Of a DNA stretch of 64,000 bases, positions 1 through 8,096 are shown piece by piece (position 1 is the first letter of the stretch; the number at the start of each line of letters is the position of its first letter). The stretch is from NCBI GenBank assembly GCA_023168345.1, contig AP025689.1, forward strand, positions 2,044,001 to 2,108,000. The letters run 5' to 3'. A model generated the notes under the pieces. The model saw only the letters and a program-made list of their open reading frames with translations, did no database searches and was not told the origin of the DNA. Both the position numbers and the translations under genes were made by a program. Source of the stretch: Lysinibacillus sp. PLM2. GTDB lineage: Bacteria; Bacillota; Bacilli; Bacillales_A; Planococcaceae.

Positions 1-139
1 CCAATTACATGGCATCTTAAATTAAAAAGCACTTTCCTTTGTATTTGATAAGCTAAAACTGAGCCACCATCGCAGTTGAAAAGTGAGCCACTTTTATATG
101 AAAATAATCCTAACTTCATAGAGTTAGGAGCGTATAGAG

Positions 140-1696
140 GTGATTTCATTGGAGAAGAAACAAAAAGTGCTACTTGCCTTTCATCAAGAAAGTAAGAGTC
201 AACGTCAAATTGCGAAGGAGCTTGGAATTTCTCGTAATACTGTAAAAGTATATACAAGAGGATCTTGAAAAAAGAAGAAAAGATATTCGTGAATTACCTA
301 TTACAGATAATTATGTAACGCCTCCGTCGTATAAAAAACGCAAAGGAAATAAACGAGCTTTAACACCTACAGTGATGAAACGCATTCGGAAAATGTTAAA
401 AGATAATGAATATAAACGGCAACATCAAATGCATAAGCAACAACTGAAAATGATTGATATTCATGAAAAATTATTAGATGAAGGTTTTGAAATTAGTTAT
501 ACCACTGTTAGAAACTTTGTGAATAGTGAGGAGAAACGTCAAAAAGAAGTCTTTATTCGTCAAAAGGCAACTGCTGGTCATGAGATTGAATTTGACTGGG
601 GAGAAGTAAAATTAGTTATAGACCAATCCCTACGGTCTCTTTCAATGGCAGTCTTTACCCTACCATATAGTAATGATAGAATTGCATATTTATATGAATC
701 TGAAACAATGGTGTGTGTTCAAGATGCTCATGTGAAATGTATTAACTATTTAGGCTTTGTACCAGAGGTTTTTACGTACGATAATATGCGGACAGTCGTA
801 AAGAACTTTATTGGGACTGAACGAGAGATTACTGATGGTATGAAAAATCTATCGATGCATTATCATTTTAAAATACGACTATGTGAACCAAGAAAAGGAA
901 ATCAGAAGGGGCATGTGGAGCGGAGTGTAGAATACATCCGTCGTAAGGCATTTGCCCATCGAGATACGTTTGCAAGCTTAGAAGAAGCTCAGGCTTATCT
1001 AACAGAAATCATCATGAAATTAAACTCTCGTAAGCATTATAAGAAAAGACAAACGCATCATGAATTAATGCAAGAAGAACGTACAGCTAGGCAAGTAAGC
1101 GCAAATATTATTCCATTTGATGCCTCTGAGTTGTTTGAATTTAGAGTGGACAAATATAGTACGATTACTTATAGACAAAATCGTTATTCTGTTCCTGAAG
1201 GACATGTTGGAGAATGGGTGAAAGTAAAAGCGAGTGCGGAAAAAATTCTTATTTTTAGTGAAAATGCCTGTATCGCGACACATAAACGAAGTTGGCAGAT
1301 CCATCAATGGATTATGGATATTTATCATTACTTACGTACATTTGAAAAGAAAAAGGTGCATTGGCTCAAAGTGAATGTTTGAGTCAAGCACCAACAAAAA
1401 TAAAAAATTTATACAAAGATTATTATATTGGAAATGAGCGAGATTTTCTAGAGTTACTTATTTATTTAAAAGAACATAACAATCTAGAAAAAGTCTTAGC
1501 AGCGATTGAACAACTTAAGAAGAACCCTATGGTTCAAATATCAACAGATAAGATTATTTTCTTAGCTAGTCAAGGCGAACACGTTCATAAAACTGTACAT
1601 TCCAAAAATGAGGTCACCACCCAATCTCTCGAAAATCTTTCAGCCATTACAGCATTATTTGAAACGAAAAAGACAGGGTGCTTCATTAATGGATAA
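140..1696 (+). pseudogene. istA: IS21 transposase IstA, two frameshifts
   Basis: The N-terminal helix-turn-helix piece starts at a GTG at 140 behind an AGGAG site and reads into a stop at 266-268. The sequence continues one frame over with residues YIQEDLEKRR, so one extra A in the AAAA run near 244-247 explains the break. The middle piece (to 1382) contains the DDE catalytic core: FDWGEVK, TYDNMRT and GHVERSVEY. A second shift lies in the A-run near 1347-1353. The downstream frame then restores the usual IstA continuation (KGALAQSE) and ends at 1696, overlapping istB by 8 nt. Joined, the product would be about 518 residues, a normal IstA length. Both breaks fall in A-runs, so sequencing error is an alternative to true decay. 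Confidence 0.85.
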
Positions 1697-2441
1697 GAGA
1701 CAAGAAATGATTGAAATGTGTAAAGAACTTCGATTACCAAGTATTCGGGCATTTATTCAAGAAGATGATATGTGGAAACAACATCAGACAGCAGAGGATT
1801 TTTTATATCATGCACTGGTACAAGAGATGCAAGATCGAGAAGTACGAGCAAAAGCGAATCGGATTCGTTCAGCAAATTTCCCTGAAAAGAAACTATTAAC
1901 TGAATTAGAGACTGAGAGATTACCGCAAAATGCGGCCTCTCGCCTCCCACAATTAAAGAAATTAGATTTCATTCAAGAAAAACAAAATGTCCTATTAATT
2001 GGCTCACCTGGAACAGGTAAAACCCATATAGCAATAGGTTTAGGAATTGAAGCTTGTTTGTCAGGATATAAAGTATTTTTCACAACGGTATCATCTCTAG
2101 TAAACCAATTAAAAGAGAGCCGTTCTGAAAGAACGTTACGTTCATTTGAACTGAAGTTTGAAAAATATGATTTAGTAATCATTGATGAATTAGGTTATAT
2201 CTCCTTTGATAAAGAAGGAGCCGAGTTATTATTTACTCATCTTTCCCTTCGGGCAGGACGAGCATCCACCATCGTTACGAGTAATTTATCATTTGATCGA
2301 TGGGAAGAAATATTTCATGATCCAGTTTTAACAGCAGCTTTAACAGATCGACTAACACATAGAGCCTATATGGTTGACATGGTCGGCCCATCTTATCGAA
2401 TATTAGATACAAAAGAATGGCTAGAAAATAGTCAGCTTTAA
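1689..2441 (+). CDS. istB: IS21 transposition helper ATPase IstB
   Basis: This 250-residue AAA+/DnaA-like ATPase assists the IstA transposase in target choice. A Walker A loop (GSPGTGKT) lies at residues 105-112 and a Walker B (LVIIDELGY) near 165-173; both are intact and the length matches the family. The start at ATG 1689 overlaps the istA stop in the usual IS21 translational coupling, so I prefer it to the in-frame upstream ATG at 1608, which lies inside istA. Because the upstream istA is frameshifted, expression by coupling may be poor even though this frame is complete. Confidence 0.9.
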   Translation: MDKRQEMIEMCKELRLPSIRAFIQEDDMWKQHQTAEDFLYHALVQEMQDREVRAKANRIRSANFPEKKLLTELETERLPQNAASRLPQLKKLDFIQEKQNVLLIGSPGTGKTHIAIGLGIEACLSGYKVFFTTVSSLVNQLKESRSERTLRSFELKFEKYDLVIIDELGYISFDKEGAELLFTHLSLRAGRASTIVTSNLSFDRWEEIFHDPVLTAALTDRLTHRAYMVDMVGPSYRILDTKEWLENSQL

Positions 2442-2597
2442 GTGGCTCAGTTTTTAATTAATAAATGGCTCAATTTTCACTTGCGAAATACATTCCTTAG
2501 AAATGCATCCTTAAGGGACTATTAGAAAGTTTTAATTTAAATTAGATCGCCATATTAATTTAATACTGTAATAGATCTAGGGACAACGAAAATTTCT

Positions 2598-3125
2598 TTA
2601 TATAGTTTTCAAAATCCCTAAATATTCTTTCCAAGGACCCACGTCAGCCCTATATCTTTCAGCCATTACCCTTACAATTTGGGCAATGTGTGTCAGATCA
2701 TGAACGACCCAAGTCGAAATTAACTCTCTTATTTTAACTGGTCCAAATTCAGGGTGTGAACCCTCCAACTCGAAATGAAGTTCAGGTTCAATTAGAGACT
2801 TTAGTTTATTGATATTTTTCGTTCTTATTGTTTTAAATTCCTGCAACTTTTGGTTAATTGATAGTTGAGACTTATCTTTTAAGTGTGCATATCGATCAAA
2901 TGACGGGAATGGTCTATTGCCACCTTCCTGAAGAATAAATTCTATCCTTGGAATCCAATTATTTTTCTCTCCTTCGATGAGGTGTTCAATCACTTCAATG
3001 GCATTCCAAGTACCTTCTCCTTCATTACAGTTTAGCCATCCTTCCGATAAACCAGATAAAAAATAGTCCAGCGTTTGTGGTGTACGTTCTAGTATTTCGA
3101 TAGCTTCATTCAGATTAAAATGCAT
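2598..3125 (-). CDS. DinB-superfamily metal-binding protein
   Basis: A 175-residue cytoplasmic protein of the DinB/YfiT four-helix-bundle family. Members are metal-dependent thiol transferases or damage-inducible proteins of mostly unknown substrate. The three metal-ligand histidines are visible: H48 in the motif IEHLIEGE, and H142 and H146 in [10 protein letters not shown]. The length is typical. It stands alone, 120 bp beyond the IS element end, and is read toward it. The start at ATG 3125 follows an AAGGAGTAG ribosome site. The fold is assigned from the His pattern; the reaction is unknown. Confidence 0.8.
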   Translation of the reverse strand: MHFNLNEAIEILERTPQTLDYFLSGLSEGWLNCNEGEGTWNAIEVIEHLIEGEKNNWIPRIEFILQEGGNRPFPSFDRYAHLKDKSQLSINQKLQEFKTIRTKNINKLKSLIEPELHFELEGSHPEFGPVKIRELISTWVVHDLTHIAQIVRVMAERYRADVGPWKEYLGILKTI

Positions 3126-3283
3126 ATAACTACTCCTTCCTTTTTAAATACTTTCTTAATTTCATTAATATTCTGTAGAAAAATATATATCCCTTCTTTA
3201 ACAATTTAGTACTGAACTTCGAGATACCAACTTGCTATAAGATAGTTGAACCAACTTCATTCATAGAAAAGCGAACATTAAAA

Positions 3284-3314
3284 AACGAGAATCCCTAAAT
3301 AGAGACTCTCGTTG
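3284..3314 (-). terminator. Hairpin with T-run, minus strand
   Basis: An imperfect inverted repeat (AACGAGA arms) is followed on the minus strand by six T. It lies upstream of the small toxin gene and may stop minus-strand transcripts that read through the antitoxin terminator. Confidence 0.45.
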
Positions 3315-3449
3315 ATAACATACATTTTTTAATAACTATTGAAAAATGATATACTTAATAGAGTAGTAAGTACAAGGTATCAAGGGTGATTGGTACATCT
3401 TTTCATTCCGATTACTTCACGTTTTGTGAAGGGAAAGGAGATGATGCCA

Positions 3450-3545
3450 ATGACGACATATGAAGCGTTAACGCTCATGATAAGCTTTGGTACACTCATA
3501 GTGACCATCTTAGCTTTGTCATTTACTTTTTCACGAAAAAAGTAA
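3450..3545 (+). CDS. Holin-like type I toxin, 31 residues
   Basis: This 31-residue peptide (starting MTTYEALTLMISFGTLI) has one hydrophobic segment and ends in SRKK. It matches the pattern of the small holin-like toxins (Hol_Tox type) that Bacilli encode in type I toxin-antitoxin modules and that act on the membrane. The ATG at 3450 is chosen over ATGs at 3441 and 3444 because the GGAG site at 3437-3440 gives it a 9-nt spacing. A TATACT box at 3351-3356 could be the -10 of a transcript with a long 5' leader. The mRNA likely ends at the hairpin 3625-3656. Function is inferred from similarity and from the antisense transcript signals opposite the 3' end. Confidence 0.75.
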   Translation: MTTYEALTLMISFGTLIVTILALSFTFSRKK

Positions 3546-3676
3546 ATCACCCTCTTATACCTTGCCCGGTTTAGGGTGATTTACTTTGCCCATGCCAATC
3601 GCCATTGATGCGATGACTTACTACAGACCGTGTAGTGTTTCAGCACTATGCGGTCTTTTTATTTTACTCTTCTATA
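3536..3676 (-). ncRNA. Candidate antisense RNA antitoxin
   Basis: On the minus strand, TTGAAA (3704-3709) and TATACT/TATAGT hexamers (3678-3688) could start a transcript near 3676. A hairpin with arms at 3541-3553 and 3573-3585 is followed on that strand by six T (3536-3541), an intrinsic terminator. Such an RNA of about 140 nt would overlap the 3' end of the toxin mRNA convergently, the arrangement seen in TxpA/RatA and BsrG/SR4. Promoter spacing is not ideal (15 or 20 nt), so the start is approximate. Confidence 0.5.
3625..3662 (+). terminator. Terminator of the toxin mRNA
   Basis: The arms AGACCGTGTAGTG and CACTATGCGGTCT enclose a 6-nt loop and are followed by a T-rich run on the plus strand. 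This is a strong intrinsic terminator about 80 nt beyond the toxin stop codon. Confidence 0.8.
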
Positions 3677-3736
3677 AAGTATACTATAACACTTTAAAAC
3701 GAATTTCAACTTTGTTCGCGCCTATTCAGTCGTAAT

Positions 3737-3846
3737 TTATAATTCTAAATCATATTGAGGAAATTCAAACTGTTCTAGCCAGTATTTACATAAATCGTAA
3801 TGTTCCTTCTTGTATTCGCGTAATGCGGATAAAAAGTGATAAAAGA
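3737..3846 (-). other. Coding-like relic without start codon
   Basis: Directly after the stop of the ECF S-component gene, another minus frame reads about 35 codons of protein-like sequence (including EYKKEHYDLCKYWLEQF) to a TAA at 3737. It has no ATG, GTG or TTG start and no ribosome site. It looks like the 3' end of a gene whose front has been lost; its family is not recognised. Confidence 0.35.
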
Positions 3847-4473
3847 CTATTTATTTTTTGATAGCTTATATAATGGTGGAGCTACTAGTGATGTGACGAT
3901 GGCAGCAATTACCGCCTCAGTAATTCCGTTAGTAAGAAACACAGTCATAACAGCTTTAAAAATTGCACTCGAGCTGTCTGCATTAATGGCCTGAGCATAG
4001 GCATCCTGAAATATTAAAGAAATAGAACCCATCACTAAAAATGTATGTAAAAAAGTTGAAAGCAGTCCAGTTAAAAAGAAAGCTAGTTTCTGATTGTTTT
4101 TTTTCTTTGAAACAGCTTTAGAAAGAGCTTTAAACATATAGTAAGGGATGAAACCAATTAATACTCTTGGAACAATTGCAATAAATAATGCCCAAAAACT
4201 ACCCTGACTTGTACCTAAAACAGGAATCGCTGGAGAAAAAGCAAATGAAAGTAATGTTGGGGCAATTGTATTTGTTATAATACTAGTGATTCCAAACACT
4301 AATCCTAAAAATGCACCAATTTTTGGCCCTAAGATAATGGAAGCTATAATAATTGGAATATGAATGATCGTCGCTTTAATTACACCTAAATGTATAAATC
4401 CAACTGGTGTTAGAGCAAATAATAAAATAATGGATAAAAATGTAGTAGTTAATGTAAATTCTCTTATTTTCAA
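3847..4473 (-). CDS. ECF transporter S component (PanT/CoaT-like)
   Basis: A 208-residue integral membrane protein with about six hydrophobic segments. It has the ECF S-component signature of a conserved loop after TM2 (IHIPIIIASIILGPKIGAFLG) and a later FWALFIAIVPRVLIGFIPY segment. S components bind a vitamin or related micronutrient and share the EcfA/A'/T energy module, which is not encoded here. The closest pattern I recall is the group annotated as pantothenate or CoA-precursor transporters, but the substrate cannot be read from sequence. Monocistronic, with its own ribosome site (AAAGGAG) before ATG 4473. Confidence 0.75.
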   Translation of the reverse strand: MKIREFTLTTTFLSIILLFALTPVGFIHLGVIKATIIHIPIIIASIILGPKIGAFLGLVFGITSIITNTIAPTLLSFAFSPAIPVLGTSQGSFWALFIAIVPRVLIGFIPYYMFKALSKAVSKKKNNQKLAFFLTGLLSTFLHTFLVMGSISLIFQDAYAQAINADSSSAIFKAVMTVFLTNGITEAVIAAIVTSLVAPPLYKLSKNK

Positions 4474-4776
4474 TTTCGTACTCCTTTAGCAATAATATTC
4501 CCTACCAAGCATTACATACCTTCATTTAAGCATGTTCAACGTGAATATAATGTATAAGCTTTTTCTTTAAATAAAATTGAACCTTGCCTAATATTACTAT
4601 TTTTGTAGTATTTTTTTCAACATTATAATTTCGCATAAAAATATGAATTGCTTAATTAATAAGTACTTCTTATAAAAAATGAACACTTTAAAAATAGATA
4701 TTTTAAATGGTAATTATTATATGGAATAAAACCACAATACTCAATAATAATAGAGATTGATGTAAGAAAAAAAAGA
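4474..4776. other. Intergenic, nothing recognised
   Basis: About 300 AT-rich bases between two divergently unrelated minus-strand genes. No convincing ORF, hairpin with T-run or riboswitch core was seen on either strand. Confidence 0.5.
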
Positions 4777-5316
4777 CTAATTGCTATTTTTAACCCTAAA
4801 TTCAATTTGTGCTTTTATTTCATAATTCTTCTTTTCTATGGAATCTCCGCTGTCAATTACATTAAAATTTGCAGCACCTTTTACCACATAATGTCCTTTT
4901 GGAAATTCACTATTAGCAACTCTATTCATAAACTCTATGTATTCTTTATCGTCTTGCGATCCGTATCCTCCACTACCCAAATATTCTTGACGAAGTGATT
5001 CCCCTTTGATTAGTTTTGATCTTTTTGATACTAGAAAGTTAAAGTAATCAATTTCATAATTTCGTGTCGTCTCCACCATTGGAAATGAAAAAGGAGAACC
5101 TCCATGAGAAATTTCAATTTCTTCTTGATCCCCTATATATTCGAGTTCCGCATATATTTTTATGGCTTCCCCCTCACTATACTCTTCTTTCTCCGTTATA
5201 AGCCGATAAACAAAATCTCCTTCTTTCACTTCAGCTTTCGTTCTCATATTTTGTTGGTAAACTAATAATATTACTATCAGAAATACACAAACAAAAATAA
5301 TACTTATCCTCTTCAC
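4777..5316 (-). CDS. Membrane-anchored exported protein, unknown
   Basis: A 179-residue protein. It opens with a lysine/arginine start and one strong hydrophobic segment (residues 4-20) that would anchor or export it. The rest is hydrophilic and rich in beta-type alternation (VYRLITEKEEYSEGEAIKIYAELEY), as in small Ig-like extracytoplasmic domains of BsuPI-like or YqhG-like lipoproteins. There is no lipobox cysteine. No catalytic motif is visible and I do not recognise the family. It is monocistronic and followed 3' by no clear terminator. Confidence 0.6.
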   Translation of the reverse strand: MKRISIIFVCVFLIVILLVYQQNMRTKAEVKEGDFVYRLITEKEEYSEGEAIKIYAELEYIGDQEEIEISHGGSPFSFPMVETTRNYEIDYFNFLVSKRSKLIKGESLRQEYLGSGGYGSQDDKEYIEFMNRVANSEFPKGHYVVKGAANFNVIDSGDSIEKKNYEIKAQIEFRVKNSN

Positions 5317-5400
5317 TGGATCACTCCGTATCTCCGTATCTCCTTCTTACAAATATAATTTACCATAAAAACCAGAAACTACCTAATACCCTCGCAAATG

Positions 5401-5437
5401 AAAAAAGAGTAAAACAGATAACCCGTTTACTCTTTTT
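5401..5437. terminator. Bidirectional terminator, repeat copy 1
   Basis: Arms AGAGTAAA and TTTACTCT with A-run before and T-run after make this usable in both directions between the converging or adjacent minus genes. Nearly the same 28-bp hairpin recurs at 22887-22924. Confidence 0.75.
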
Positions 5438-5529
5438 CACGCAGAATTATTTTATGTTATTCTATAAAATTACTTTAGAATTCGTTAGAAATTCTCATCG
5501 AGCTTTTCAACCAGAAAATTTAATTCAGA

Positions 5530-6015
5530 CTATGAAACCTCTTCAAATTCGCTAAGTTCTGCACTAGCAATGAAACCATAAACTTTAACGTTTTTTGGAA
5601 TGAGTGGATGGTTTTTAATTAAAGAAATATTTTCTTTTAGTATTGTTTTTATATCTTCCCTGCCAACTAACCAGCTCATTAAATCTTCCCCTACTACGCC
5701 GAAGTATTCAATTGCTTTTATTTCTTTACTTGAAACATTAGCTTTTTGTATTTTTGATAAGAACTCATCCTTATTGATCGAACATTCTGTACTATCTTTT
5801 TCTCCAATAATATATATTTCTTCAATATTTTCTTGGTAAACAGCTATGATTATACTTCTCATAATAGAGTCATAAGGCTGCGAGATGCTATTCCCCATAG
5901 TTTTAATGATGATTAATTCTTCTGCTTTTTTGTTTGTAATCATCGGAAATAGCTCATTTAGTTTATCATTTAAACCAGTTATAACTAATGTCTTCTTCCT
6001 AGTTGAATTTCCCAT
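5530..6015 (-). CDS. Beta-carbonic-anhydrase-like pseudoenzyme
   Basis: This 161-residue protein follows the small YtiB-type beta-carbonic anhydrase family along its length. Shared stretches include SIMRSIIIAVY, IYIIG, IEYFGV and SLIKNHPLIPKNVKVYGF. However, the zinc/catalytic signature CxDxR is replaced by G14-L-N16-D-K18, and the HxxC motif in GHxDCG becomes E72-K-D-S75. All zinc ligands and the catalytic dyad are therefore missing and it should not be an active enzyme. It is the last gene of the mpsC-like/sbtA operon, 10 nt after sbtA with its own AGGAGG site. That position suggests a regulatory or structural partner of the bicarbonate transporter, by analogy with SbtB in cyanobacteria; this role is inference. 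Confidence 0.75.
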   Translation of the reverse strand: MGNSTRKKTLVITGLNDKLNELFPMITNKKAEELIIIKTMGNSISQPYDSIMRSIIIAVYQENIEEIYIIGEKDSTECSINKDEFLSKIQKANVSSKEIKAIEYFGVVGEDLMSWLVGREDIKTILKENISLIKNHPLIPKNVKVYGFIASAELSEFEEVS

Positions 6016-6025
6016 GAGAAACCTC

Positions 6026-7033
6026 CTATTGAATCCAGTTTGCTATCGTATAATAGATAGGTATTCCAAGAATAAGGTTAAAAGGGAATGTTACCCCTAA
6101 TGATAATCCTAAATAAATCGATGGGTTTGCTTCAGGTACAGATGATTTTAGAGCAGCTGGAGCAGCGATATACGAAGCACTTCCTGCTAGTACGCCCATT
6201 AATGTAACTCCACCCAAAGATAATCCTACAAAATGTCCAACAATAACTCCCAAACTACCAAATAAAACAGGAGCTAAAATTCCAAAAAGGAGTAACTTAA
6301 GCCCATATTTTTTTACTTCTGGTAAGCGTTGTCCGGCAACTAAACCCATGTTCAGTAAAAACAGAATTAATATACTACTATATAAGTCTATAAATAAAGG
6401 TTTAACCGTTGGTAAGGCATTTTCCCCTAATATCAATCCGATTATTAAACTACCTAGCAACAGTAATACACTTTTTCCTAATATACTTTCTTTCAGTACT
6501 TCTTTATTTAAAAGTCTTACTGATGCGGGAACTATTCCAAAATTCTGAGATGATATTACTGGTTCAGCATTTCTATTCTCTAGAACTTTTAATAAGATCA
6601 ATGATACTAAAATCGCAGGACTTTCTAATAACACAACTAATGCATTCATAAATCCTTCATAAGTAATACTATTCTTTTCTAAAAATGAAATTGTTGCTCC
6701 ATAAGTTACCACGCTAATTGATCCATATGTTGCAGCAACTCCAATTGAATTTTTTAAGTCCATTTTCATGAAGCGCATAATAACTAGCGTAAGAATTGGA
6801 ATTGCAATACCTAAAAATAAAGTACCCATAATTGGATTTATTACTGTTTCAAATGAATAATGGGAAAGTTCTATTCCCCCTTTTATTCCTATAGCAATCA
6901 ACAAATAAATACTTAACGCTTCACTTAAAGCATTTGGGAATTTTAAATCTGATTTAAATAAAGCTGCTACAATTCCCAATACAAAAAACAGTACAACTGG
7001 TGAAAATAAATTTTGATAAATAATTTCTGACAT
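6026..7033 (-). CDS. sbtA: SbtA-type sodium-dependent bicarbonate permease
   Basis: A 335-residue, highly hydrophobic protein with about ten membrane segments in two inverted halves, as in the SbtA (DUF897, Sbt_1) family of Na+/HCO3- symporters. Family features include the N-terminal SPVVLFFVLGIVAALFKSDL, GIKGGIELS, GSISVVTYGATISFLE and the second-half GSASYIAAPAALKSSVPEANPS. It would import bicarbonate across the cytoplasmic membrane. The start at ATG 7033 follows GAGGAG; the longer in-frame start at 7078 would begin inside the leader hairpin and is rejected. The gene lies between the MpsC-like gene and the pseudo-carbonic anhydrase, a context pointing to dissolved inorganic carbon supply. 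Confidence 0.85.
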   Translation of the reverse strand: MSEIIYQNLFSPVVLFFVLGIVAALFKSDLKFPNALSEALSIYLLIAIGIKGGIELSHYSFETVINPIMGTLFLGIAIPILTLVIMRFMKMDLKNSIGVAATYGSISVVTYGATISFLEKNSITYEGFMNALVVLLESPAILVSLILLKVLENRNAEPVISSQNFGIVPASVRLLNKEVLKESILGKSVLLLLGSLIIGLILGENALPTVKPLFIDLYSSILILFLLNMGLVAGQRLPEVKKYGLKLLLFGILAPVLFGSLGVIVGHFVGLSLGGVTLMGVLAGSASYIAAPAALKSSVPEANPSIYLGLSLGVTFPFNLILGIPIYYTIANWIQ

Positions 7034-7063
7034 TACCTTTAACTCCTCTTTCAAAGTTTTCAA

Positions 7064-7130
7064 TAAAAAAACCGACAATCTAAGGGAGAAAAGGGTGTTT
7101 TCTACCCACTTCTCCTTAAAATTGTCGGTT
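7064..7130 (-). promoter_or_regulatory. Attenuator-like hairpin before sbtA
   Basis: On the minus strand ACCGACAAT pairs with ATTGTCGGT across a long irregular hairpin containing GGAGAAG and CTTTTCTCC arms, followed immediately by six or seven T. It sits in the 142-nt gap between the MpsC-like stop and sbtA. It is preceded by the sequence TTGAAGATAAACCG, which resembles the matching position in the next upstream leader. It looks like an intrinsic terminator that can be bypassed. Confidence 0.65.
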
Positions 7131-7175
7131 TATCTTCAACTAACGAATAAGTTTTTTGAAGATCTCCCATTTATC

Positions 7176-7550
7176 TTAGTTCATATTTTGTAATTCTTTC
7201 TCTAAATCATCAAATAATTTAAAGACCATAATTCGTTCCCCTGTATGTGTGCTTATATCACTGTAAAAACTTTTCACTTCTACGCCTGTTAAATTTAATA
7301 TTATTGCCTTTAGGTCTTCTATCCCTGATTCAATAAGGGCAGAACGATTTCTTTTTACTGATAGTAAGCCTTCCTTGGTTTTACATAGTGTATACTCAGC
7401 AGGTGAAAGGATGCCACGTAAAGTGACAATAATCATATCTCTTAAAATATCAGTTTTAACCGAAACAGAACCACGTCCAAGGAAATCTTTTTCCCATTGA
7501 GTTAATGATTTGCTTATTTCCGATTCAATAGTTCCTTTAGATTTGTTCAT
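7176..7550 (-). CDS. DUF2294 / MpsC-like protein
   Basis: A 124-residue soluble protein of the DUF2294 family, the family of MpsC in the staphylococcal mpsABC locus. MpsAB is a dissolved-inorganic-carbon uptake system there. Family traits seen are the early SxxRGSVSVKTDILRDMIIVTLRG-like segment, LSPAEYTL, and the middle RSALIESGIEDLKAIILNLTGVEVKSFYSDIS. ATG 7550 is chosen because AAAGGGG lies 8 nt upstream. It is the first gene of an operon with sbtA, so the neighbour supports a bicarbonate-related job. The molecular function of MpsC is not established. Confidence 0.75.
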   Translation of the reverse strand: MNKSKGTIESEISKSLTQWEKDFLGRGSVSVKTDILRDMIIVTLRGILSPAEYTLCKTKEGLLSVKRNRSALIESGIEDLKAIILNLTGVEVKSFYSDISTHTGERIMVFKLFDDLEKELQNMN

Positions 7551-7569
7551 CTCAAATTCCCCTTTACAC

Positions 7570-7614
7570 AAAAAAGGTATATTCCTACCTAGGTCTCCTA
7601 GTTAAGAATATACC
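7570..7614 (-). promoter_or_regulatory. Attenuator-like hairpin before MpsC-like gene
   Basis: On the minus strand GGTATATTC pairs with GAATATACC and an inner CTAGG pairs with CCTAG around AGA, followed by six T. This is a strong intrinsic terminator only 20 nt before the start codon and ribosome site. The 5' side reads AAGATAAATCGG, similar to the sbtA leader. A terminator between promoter and first gene implies conditional readthrough. Confidence 0.65.
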
Positions 7615-7953
7615 GATTTATCTTATTCTTCACCACTAATTGTGTTTGATTACTTTTTCATACAGTCAATAAAACAATTAACAGTATGCTAAAGCTCTAA
7701 CAAAATGAATGGTTAAAATAAGTATCTCTCGATTTTTAATTTAAATAAAATTTACCTTAAAATAAGATCTATGTCAATAAGTAAACTTAAATTCACTTTT
7801 GTACTATGTCATTATATCTAATCTTAATGTTCCGCGTCTAACTATTAGACTGCAGTTCAGTGATTTTTGTGCTTGCTTCATTACTTTTAATAGGAAGATG
7901 GAAAATGTGCAGAATATAAGTTAAGATAGATAAAAAGAAAAAGGAGAGATAAT

Positions 7954-8061
7954 ATGTTCGATCAAGTTGCAGTTGGTATTTTGCAAACACTTACAGTGAT
8001 AACTGTATTGGTTATTGTGTTTGGAATCCCACTTGTGGATACATTAATTCACAAAAAATAA
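7954..8061 (+). CDS. Small one-pass membrane protein, 35 residues
   Basis: ATG 7954 follows AAAAAGGAGA at ideal spacing. The frame encodes 35 residues starting MFDQVAVGILQTL with one membrane segment (about residues 9-27) and a terminal HKK. It is followed by an intrinsic terminator, so it is a complete small transcription unit. It resembles small membrane toxins or accessory peptides in shape, but shows no antisense partner that I can recognise. Family unknown. Confidence 0.6.
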   Translation: MFDQVAVGILQTLTVITVLVIVFGIPLVDTLIHKK

Positions 8062-8096
8062 AACCCATACACAGGATAGAGTTTTAGATTTTGACA

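Larger units (their letters stand above)
60..2472 (+). mobile_element. IS21-family insertion sequence with broken istA
   Basis: The element carries istA and istB in the order and overlap typical of IS21. Both ends carry two copies of the same short repeat in inverted orientation: TGAGCCA at 60-66 and 84-90 on the left, TGGCTCA at 2443-2449 and 2466-2472 on the right. Multiple terminal repeats of this kind are the transposase-binding sites of IS21 elements. The exact outer ends and a target duplication could not be fixed; the flanks do not show an obvious direct repeat. No interrupted host gene is recognisable in the 59 bases to the left or the 125 bases to the right. The copy is probably immobile because istA is frameshifted twice. 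Confidence 0.85.

Noticed and set aside
4474-4776. Possible vitamin riboswitch upstream of the ECF S component
   Set aside because: No TPP, FMN, preQ1 or other core sequence is present and no terminator precedes the gene.
7034-7078. Longer N-terminus for SbtA (start 7078)
   Set aside because: The start would lie inside the terminator hairpin and upstream of the GAGGAG site; family members begin at the ATG 7033 position.
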